A model generated the notes under the pieces. It was not told the origin of the DNA. It saw only the letters and a program-made list of their open reading frames with translations, and searched no databases. From positions 1-14,334 of the forward strand of contig SSNU01002968.1 of assembly GCA_012064415.1 (NCBI GenBank): a stretch of DNA of 14,334 nucleotides, in the 5' to 3' direction. Source of the DNA: Gyrodactylus bullatarudis (taxonomy: Eukaryota; Platyhelminthes; Monogenea; Gyrodactylidea; Gyrodactylidae). Position 1 is the stretch's first letter. Every line of letters starts with the position of its first letter. The position numbers and the translations under genes are program-made. This document shows positions 8,281 through 14,334 of this stretch, in pieces.

Positions 8281-8691
8281 TCTCTCAAGTAGATGGTATT
8301 TTAGCGAGCGGAAAAGACGAGTATCTGTCGGAGCAAGATTAGTTGAATGCTCCTGTACATCACTATTGGAATTCTTAAAAAATCTCTTGCGTCTGTTACG
8401 AAACATGAGGTCTGGCATTATCCTACATTAAAGGTTCTTCTTTCGAATCGTATTCTCCTAAATGACTGGATATAAGGATCGGTATTTACAGTCTGCGACC
8501 TTCTTTGCAAACCGATTTGGATTAGGTTAAATGCACTTGTCATTAACCTTGATCTGTTGCGGCTAGGATTCTTTAGGAATATCCATTTTTCATCTATTGC
8601 AACGAAACTATTCAAAAATTTATCGTATAACAAGCGATGAAGAGGTCTTCTGTAATATTCAACTGTATCTCTCTTCTGTAAGATCATGTGG
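8281..8691 (-). pseudogene. Mariner (DD34D) transposase pseudogene
   Basis: The minus-strand reading shows mariner landmarks in the right order. PHDLTEER starts at 8691. DKFLNSFVAIDEKWIFLKNP follows a frameshift, with the first catalytic Asp codon at 8594-8592. QTVNTDPYIQSFRR comes next, then DNARPHVS with the second Asp at 8422-8420, then H-STNLAPTDTRLFRSL with the third Asp at 8325-8323. The last two Asp codons are 97 nt apart where DD34D needs 105. The gap is explained by loss of the three codons PPY plus one frameshift. About 35 codons are missing between the first and second Asp (57 codons against about 93 in mariners). At least five stops lie after DNARPHVS in its frame. The N-terminal DNA-binding domain is not recognisable. 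It is a dead, internally deleted copy. Confidence 0.87.
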
Positions 8692-9860
8692 TTATTTTCG
8701 TAGTAATAATTCAAAATATTTCCTTCAAAATAAATTATAATCTCCAAGATTGAAAAAGTGAGATTTTAGTTTAATTCTAACTAACTATCGGGTGTAAAAT
8801 AAGCACATTTCAAATCAAATGGTCTTTCAAATATTTCAAGTCACTAAATCCTTTCGGTGCATGTCCATTTTCCAATTTTTTGAACCTTCATAACTCTACC
8901 AGTTTGATTGGTTTCTGGATCAATTACAGTTTAAATTGAAGCCCACAATGTGAACTTGCATTAGTAATATTTTTGGCCAAATAACTCGGTATCTTCATAG
9001 CTAAAACGGAAAGATTTAAAGGATCATCAGTTTACATTGAAAAGGATAAAATTTTAAATAGTCAATGAAAATACAAATAATTTATGAATGGAATAGTAAA
9101 AATTCAAAAACAAAAATAAAATTTAAACCAAAACTTTTCAATGACTAGTAAAAAATGAAGAGAAAACTAGTTTTGAAAGCAGGTTCCACTTTTTTGTTCT
9201 TGAAAACTAAATTCTTCCCTTTTGTTATATTGTTACATTGGAAGGCTAAATTTTTTTTCTTCAAGCAGAGCTATGAAAGATTGAATTTCTCTGTCGTTTT
9301 GGTGCACGAGAAAAATTGAAATTCTCTACATTATAAAGCATCTCAAGAGGGATACTTTATGATTGATTAGATCTCCTGTGTGTGATAAGTAAGGATCTGA
9401 TTTCTTCCCTTCCCTACTCGGACATGCATGCATACAAATTGAGAACAAATGAAATGTTTATAGATCGAGAAAAGATTCAACAAGCATTCATCTCAAAAAT
9501 TCACTGAAAAATTATGGATTCGTATCTGTATTTTCATTTATGACAATGAAATAATAATAATCCCTCATCGAGTAGATGATTAAATCTGTAGATGAATCTT
9601 CCCCAGCGTTAGTTTGAAAGAGGAGAAATAAGGAAACTTTTTGACTGTGATTGTCTTCACACGTGTTCTTCAGTGGTACGATTACAAGTTTATCAAAAAC
9701 AAAATACTATTTATATACTTTCATGATCTGATCCCTATCAGTTTTGTCCAATCAGATAAGAGAATAGAACAATACAAGAGTCTGACCTATGATAATAAAG
9801 TATTGATAGTCAGAAAAGAATAATTTTTCATCAGATTTAATTTAACTTTCTTCTTTTGCT
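8692..9860. other. No gene seen
   Basis: The upstream half expected for a mariner element is not recognisable here, so it is deleted or too diverged. The 60-codon frame at 9641-9823 (+) shows no known domain. The palindrome ATGCATGCAT near 9425 and a short AAT run near 9550 are the only features. Confidence 0.45.
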
Positions 9861-9880
9861 GGCCTAATTCTTGTCAGATT
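9861..9880 (+). repeat. Family A right-end remnant
   Basis: GGCCTAATTCTTGTCAGATT matches the right terminal repeat of copy 2 (GGCCTAATTTCGGTCAGATT, 6749-6768) at 17 of 20 positions. No interior was aligned next to it, so it is a solo end or a very decayed copy. Confidence 0.5.
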
Positions 9881-10354
9881 CTATTTTTTCGGAAATTTAT
9901 CGGTTATCAGCTCATTTCACTGTAAGCATCGAAAATACTTGTCTTTCTGACTATTCGAAGGAGAATATTGAATAAAGTTCCTCTTTCTCCAATTATCAGG
10001 CATCACCTTTCTCATATAAAATATTGAGTTTTTCACAGTATGAATCACAAACTCAAATCCTTTTAAGTCTTAGAATTACAAACAGACAAGAAAAACGTTT
10101 ATCATCATTGTCAAAATTTCATCGATTTCCAAGTGGTGAAAATTTTCTAAAATTCAAAGTTTCACAAAATGATGGGCTGATTCTCAAGATCTGATACAAA
10201 ATATTTGATTTCTTTGCGTAAACAGCAAAATTTCTCAACTCCGAGATCGAAAAAATGAGAGTTTGGCGCTACCTATGCCATAATTGGCCTAAAAATTGAT
10301 TTCCCAAATTAATAAAGTGGGCCTCTCTATCTAGATTCCAAGATCTCGATCAAA
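9881..10354. other. No gene seen
   Basis: AT-rich sequence without recognisable coding or RNA features. The ATAATTGGCCTAAAAATTG stretch near 10280 may be another very diverged family A end but is too short to claim. Confidence 0.45.
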
Positions 10355-10387
10355 TTCGATTTCTTTTGTAAAAATCATAAATTCCCA
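10355..10387 (+). repeat. Diverged relative of the 2456-2651 hairpin arm
   Basis: TTCGATTTCTTTTGTAAAAATCATAAATTCCCA resembles the right arm at 2608-2640 (ATCGAGTTTTTCGTAAAAATCATAGATTCCCA), with the run GTAAAAATCATA shared exactly and only a few changes around it. No inverted partner is nearby. It supports a dispersed family rather than a one-off duplication. Confidence 0.6.
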
Positions 10388-10763
10388 TTAACTAGCTTTA
10401 CATCTTCTTAAATTATGCATAGCACGTAAAAGTGGCTTTTTCCGGTCACCATTTCATGTCCATGAATTAATTTGAGTTCCTCAATTGTTTTTTATTTCAA
10501 TGATCTCTCAGTCCCTACAGACACCAAGTTGAGGGAGACAAGTTCAATTTTCCCAATGAATATTATTCATTGAATAAGCCCTACTCAATGAGTGATACTA
10601 ATCAGGGAAGCAGTTTGCATTAGATCTCGTGATACAATGAAATGTATTCTTATTCTGGAAATTCTTCTTGCTCCTAGTAATCAGACACAAATCCTCCCTT
10701 GTTTGTTGAGATGAAAGGAAAGAAATTTTTTGAATATACACAGTATTCAAAAGAATTGAAAAG

Positions 10764-10787
10764 AATTCAGTCTGACAAAAATTAGGC
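10764..10787 (+). repeat. Family A left-end remnant
   Basis: It reads TCTGACAAAAAT followed by TAGGC. The first 12 bases are identical to the left end of copy 1 (4277-4288), and the GGC block follows at the same distance. The downstream sequence (TTCTTCAACGTTTGAGGCG) only faintly follows the interior. The 63-codon minus frame 10598-10789 overlaps it and is not a gene. Confidence 0.5.
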
Positions 10788-10820
10788 AATATTCTTCAAC
10801 GTTTGAGGCGAATGAATAAT

Positions 10821-10861
10821 AATTCCATATTGAGAAATCAAACTCTTTTCATTATGGAATT
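10821..10861. repeat. Small stem-loop
   Basis: AATTCCATATTG (10821-10832) pairs with CATTATGGAATT (10850-10861) at 11 of 12 positions over a 17-nt loop. No function is evident. Confidence 0.5.
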
Positions 10862-11245
10862 CAATAAATATTTCTGTTCCTGGCCATTGTAAAAATATAG
10901 TAAATTCAAAGTTGTGTTTTTGATGGAAAATCTTTATCCGAATAATTTCTTGAAAAATTCATTAATGAAGTTGTCAATACAGATGAAATTGAGAAAACTA
11001 TTAAAATGAAGTTTAATTTTAGAAATTAAATTCAAAGAGAACCCAACTGTTGAAAATTGTATTTGAAAGACAGAGACTGTTTAGTAGAGGACTGCTCAAC
11101 TCTTTAGCATATTTAACCGAATATACAAGCATTTTAAGTATTGAAAGCTGAGTTTGAAAATGTATTTAAAAATACTCCAACTTTTCTGGAAGAGAAGGTA
11201 GATATTTTGCATGTTTTAGATATAATAAATAATTTATATTTGATA
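10862..11245. other. No gene seen
   Basis: AT-rich sequence with no open frame of note and no repeat recognised from elsewhere in the window. Confidence 0.45.
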
Positions 11246-11297
11246 ATCGGGATGGCTTAGTTGGTACAGTACCTTTGTTCTCAGATAGTTCTGAGAA
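11246..11297 (+). repeat. tRNA-derived SINE head remnant with tight hairpin
   Basis: TGGCTTAGTTGG (11253-11264) fits the pol III A-box consensus (TRGYNNARNNGG) at every position and continues TACAGTACC, close to the tRNA D-arm sequence TAGAGCACC. Three of four D-stem pairs survive. Instead of an anticodon arm there is a perfect 8-bp stem, TTCTCAGA/TCTGAGAA, with loop TAGT (11278-11297). No B box (GGTTCRA) and no 3' acceptor strand follow, so it is not a working tRNA gene. A truncated tRNA-derived SINE or tRNA pseudogene is likeliest. Confidence 0.5.
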
Positions 11298-12894
11298 TAG
11301 ATTTTTACATAAATAAAATCCTCTCTATCTGTTTAATACTAAAATCTGTTCGAGAATTGTAATGTTGATAGTTTTAGAAATTGAGCTGTACTCTACTGTT
11401 TGGTTTAGTTTTGAAGTCAGAGTTGAAGAAGAAAACTAATTCAGATAAATTCCAATGTAATGAGCTTTCATACATGGGTTGAGCAATTAGGAAGCTGTCT
11501 ACAAGATCGAATAATAATCATCTTAACAAGGACACTTTAGTAATTAGGCATCAGTTTCGAACTTTTCCAATTTATAAAAAAATGGGTCTATGTGTTAAGA
11601 AAAACTATTAATCACCTTCGACTGCTTTTCCATTTTCCCTTCATTTTTACTAATTATAATTATTGGAGAGTCTTGGTGTTTTTTGAGCTTTGTGAATTTC
11701 AATAGTTGGATGTAAGTCAAGTAAATTTTTGAATTTTAATTTTAGCTCATTCAGCCTGATGTTTTCACGAAATAATACTACAGTAGTAACAAAGATTAAC
11801 ACCTGCGACAACAAAGTGTTCTTGTTACACCTTCCTATTCATTAGTTTTATTATTAAAAATACGAAAAAAATCAAAAGCAATCAGGGAGGGTTACTTAAG
11901 TTTTAATTCAGAGTGGATAGCCTTCTAATAAAAGAATCATTTGCTACTAAAAACTAAATCCTTTATTGAATACTCTTGAGTACATTCTTTGGGGTTGATT
12001 GAGTCAATTTTCTTTTTCCCTTCAAAAATTAATGAGAAATTCTTCTCCTCTGTACTAGTGTATTCTTTTTCTAACGTAATCTTTAAATGAAAACTTTTCA
12101 ATACAAGAAAGAAAAAAATTGAATCTAATCAACCTAATTCATATATAGCTTTAATCATTCGGAATCTTCATTTGAAGAATACCAAATGTATTGTCTTGTT
12201 CATTGAACACACAATCACCCAGTGTCTACACACCTGCATACATTTTTTAGGAGATCTAATGAATATATAGACAGACATACAAAACGTTTAAATGGAATTA
12301 ATTTTCATCAAGTATCCTAACGAGAAGAGATTCTAACGAAAATGTCAGAAAAAAGGCTTGTACTTTTCCCTCTATAAATGTTAAATTAAAATTTATGATT
12401 TAAAAAAAAATTTGATCGAGAATAGAGAAAACATAAAAGAAACTTTATGGGCCCAGCTTCATGAAAAAATACATGTAATGAACCCATTGATTCTGTTCTC
12501 CAATGTTAATTCTCACGACGTGAAAATAGGAATAAAGGGGGTCTGCTATACGATGACTCAGTGAGAAAGAGTATGACGTAGTTGTTTGCTTTGGTAAATA
12601 GAGAGGTCTCTCAATTGTGAAAACGACTTTTCGGAAAGTTCACTGTATTTATTTTTTTCTTTTATCAAAAGACTATTTGACCTATTTGTACCGCGGTTCT
12701 TTCAAAAATTAAATAGTGGTTTCTTTGTTTTTTGGTGATCCTGAATAATAATAACGTTTGATTCTTCTCACACCTTGAAATCAACATAAATTTTAGCTAA
12801 AAGTTTTAAAAAATTGAAAAATATTTGTGTTCTTGACTAATAGTCGGTGACTTTACGGAGAAAAATATTGTTTCAGCATGAAAGACCTCTTCCT
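11298..12894. other. No gene seen
   Basis: A long AT-rich stretch. A short TTGAATCTAATCAACCTAATTC near 12118 recalls family A ends but is too weak to call. No exon, RNA gene or transposase motif was recognised in either direction. Confidence 0.45.
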
Positions 12895-12925
12895 GGCCTC
12901 TCGGCTCATAGGGTTAAGCCCCTCT
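12895..12925 (+). repeat. Possible second tRNA-like A-box head
   Basis: CGGCTCATAGGGTTAAGC (12902-12919) resembles the tRNA D-arm pattern TGGCTCAGTNGGTTAAGCG, with three of four D-stem pairs. The first A-box base is C rather than T, and no B box follows. This GC-rich island stands out from AT-rich flanks. It may be a SINE relic; chance is possible. Confidence 0.28.
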
Positions 12926-13449
12926 CATGTGATTAATCTCTTACAATAATTTCATTTTTAGCTCATTCTTGGCCTCGTAAATAATAGAGAATTTTTTCAC
13001 TCACAGAGATAACTGATTACAGATAAGAATAAGATCATTGTTTCGTGAATAGTTTCTAAAAGTAGACCCCAATATTTTTTAAATTTTTCTTCAAAGTATT
13101 CAATTCTAGGGCAGTGTACTTGAGCTGTACAGATTTAAAAGTAATTTACTCTTGAATGTTGCAAGAATTTTATTTCCTGGAGAATACAAGAACTATCATG
13201 TATAAAGCAAGAAATTTTCGTTACTTGCAGTGATATAATAATACTCCTCAAGAGACAATTGAAAGATTTTAATGTATTGTAACACTTCCGATTTCAAGCA
13301 ACTAGGATTTCATTTTTTTATTCAAGATATCAAGGAATCAGAGATCATTAAGTATTTTTTTGTGGTGTTATATCTGTGTATCTCTAAATCGATGGAAATG
13401 GTCTTCTCACATCTTGGATAAAAAATGTCAAATCAGTAAGAGAGTTGGT
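12926..13449. other. No gene seen
   Basis: AT-rich spacer. No repeat or coding signal was recognised before the SINE that starts on the other strand further right. Confidence 0.45.
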
Positions 13450-13475
13450 CAATAATTCACTCACTCACGTAGGCA

Positions 13476-13518
13476 CGTATAGATGCGTTTCGTCCTCATT
13501 AGGACTCGTCAGTAGACC
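13476..13518 (-). ncRNA. Hammerhead ribozyme (type I-like, minimal stem III)
   Basis: All core boxes are present and correctly ordered: CTGACGA (13512-13506); stem II GTCCT/AGGAC with loop AATG (13505-13492), five perfect pairs; GAAA (13491-13488); and CGCATC (13487-13482), which supplies the UH cleavage position with C at 13482. Stem I would pair GGTCTA (13518-13513) with TATACG (13481-13476); four of six positions pair. Stem III is reduced to ACGCAT, too short for a normal loop but partly self-complementary (four of six pairs between two copies). It could therefore form in a dimer, as reported for retroelement hammerheads with very short stem III. The core is intact; activity of this copy is uncertain because of the stem I and stem III mismatches. 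Confidence 0.8.
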
Positions 13519-13526
13519 ATCGAACC
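13516..13526 (-). promoter_or_regulatory. Pol III B box
   Basis: GGTTCGATGGT matches the consensus GGTTCRANNCC through the invariant GGTTCGA. Only the last two C are changed, exactly where the ribozyme begins. The matching A box, about 35-50 bases upstream on the minus strand (13570-13554), is degraded. Confidence 0.7.
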
Positions 13527-13705
13527 CGGGTCTTCTTGCGGGGAAGTCCAACGCTCTAATCAAAGATCATGTAGCCCCCTTTTGAAGAAAAAATCCTTTC
13601 CATTTAATCACCTCTGAGATAGGAATTATTTTGTTGATTAAAAAGTAAAAGGATGGTCTGTATTGAAAAATGATCAAAAATCGAAATTACCAAACGATAT
13701 ATTGT

Positions 13706-13766
13706 GGTTCGAAAAATTAGAATTTTGCCATCAAATTTGAAAAGTGGCCATATTTTCTCAGAATGG
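13706..13766 (-). repeat. Family A left-end fragment, inverted
   Basis: The minus strand reads TTCTGAGAAAATATGGCCAC, then TTTT...GCAAAATTCTAATTTTTCGAACC. This follows the left end and first interior block of copy 1 (ATCTGACAAAAATATGGCCA ... CCAAATTTCTACTTTTACAACG). It is the only copy seen in this orientation. Confidence 0.5.
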
Positions 13767-14283
13767 TAAAAGTGAGCAACATTATAAAAATCTTGGCCAA
13801 ATTTTTCATTTTATCCCAGCTTTAGTCTCATTCTAAAGACAATTGAAAAATAAGCATTATTCCTATAAAACCATACGATTTCGAGATTGTTCTCGATTTT
13901 GTCAATGAATTTTACTACACGAAAGGATAAAATTGATATTTTCGAATAGTTTATGCAATATTTTGAATAAAAATAGGGCCTCCAGTTAAAATTGTGTCTT
14001 TTTTAACGCGCAGGAAGAAAGGAAATCAAGTAAATAGTGATGATTTTAGGGAAAATGGGATTTTTGTAAATCATAACATGTTTTTTCTTTGGTCAAAACA
14101 TCAATTTTTGATTAAGGCATGAAAAATTGTTGGGGAAAAACAAATTCTGTATTACCCTAATGTATAGCGAAAATTGTGGTTTATTCTCGTTAACTATTAT
14201 ACTAGACAATATTTTCCACTTTAGTAAAGAATTTTTTGCTGATTTCAGATATGTGCTTCTTAAAAAATTCTAAAATAGGGTTT
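13767..14283. other. No gene seen
   Basis: AT-rich. AAATTTGGCC (minus, near 13795-13804) may be another scrap of a family A end. Nothing else was recognised. Confidence 0.4.
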
Positions 14284-14314
14284 TCGAGTTATTCGGTAAA
14301 AACTGAAAACTCGA
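14284..14314. repeat. 31-nt hairpin related to the 2456-2651 arms
   Basis: TCGAGTT-A-TTCGGT (14284-14297) pairs with ACTGAAAACTCGA (14302-14314) over an AAAA loop, with one bulged A and one G-T position. Its left half, TCGAGTTATTCGGTAAAAA, resembles the hairpin arm TCGAGTTTTTCGTAAAAA at 2609-2626, so it may be a remnant of the same family. Confidence 0.6.
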
Positions 14315-14334
14315 CTTGCAGTGCTTTGCCTTTC

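Larger units (their letters stand above)
13450..13579 (-). mobile_element. SINE: tRNA-derived head fused to a hammerhead ribozyme
   Basis: The minus strand begins GGGGGCTAC at 13579 and passes a decayed A box ending in GATTAGAGCG. It then continues through an anticodon-like region to CCCGGGTTCGAT (13530-13519), a T-arm with an intact B-box core. At the point where the 3' side of the T stem should begin, the sequence becomes GGTCTA and a hammerhead core (13518-13476). A short tail with GTGAGTGAGTGA (13468-13457) follows, like the short tandem repeats at SINE ends. The block is much more GC-rich than its surroundings. The design resembles the hammerhead-bearing, pol III-type satellite/SINE elements known in schistosomes. 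It would be transcribed by pol III from internal promoters and mobilised by another element's reverse transcriptase. The 3' boundary and target duplications are not certain. Confidence 0.75.

Noticed and set aside
1..14334. CRISPR arrays, bacterial operons, rRNA genes, functional tRNA genes
   Set aside because: Searched by eye. No regularly spaced direct repeats, no ribosome binding site plus ORF clusters, and no complete cloverleaf on either strand.

Overview
The window looks like AT-rich, non-coding animal nuclear DNA, either intergenic or the inside of a long intron. No open frame on either strand exceeds about 110 codons. There are no prokaryotic operons, ribosome binding sites or convincing host exons. 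The recognisable content is mobile-element debris typical of invertebrates: mariner (DD34D), a Penelope-like reverse transcriptase scrap, tRNA-derived SINE heads, MITEs and long hairpins. An arthropod-like genome is the best guess, but the species cannot be named from the sequence.

Layout. 1-181 (minus): an open fragment resembling the linker after the reverse transcriptase core of a Penelope-like element, running off the window edge. 184-2150: nothing recognised. 2155-2380 (minus): a very eroded possible Tc1/mariner transposase tail. 2456-2651: a fold-back repeat with 74-bp perfect arms. 3639-4024: an intact 386-bp MITE with perfect 104-bp terminal inverted repeats and TA target duplication. 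From 4267 onward, several diverged copies of one dispersed repeat (called family A here) recur; two of them (4267-4654 and 6392-6787) are about 390 bp long with imperfect inverted termini. A 103-nt hairpin is nested in the first. 5480-5509 (minus) holds a weak hammerhead-like, Penelope-type motif. 8281-8691 (minus) is a decayed mariner transposase that still shows DEKWI, DNARPHV and LAPxD motifs. 11246-11297 and 12895-12925 carry tRNA-like A-box heads. 13450-13579 (minus) is the standout: a tRNA-derived head with a near-perfect pol III B box running straight into a hammerhead ribozyme core. The window ends with a 31-nt hairpin related to the 2456-2651 repeat.

Working together. No host gene system is visible. 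The biological story is a layered repeat landscape. Tc1/mariner-type transposases probably mobilised the MITE, and pol III-transcribed SINE heads drive a self-cleaving RNA. Penelope-like elements, whose families are known to carry hammerhead motifs, are a plausible though unproven source of the ribozyme or of the retrotransposition machinery. The long perfect inverted repeats would give double-stranded RNA if read through.
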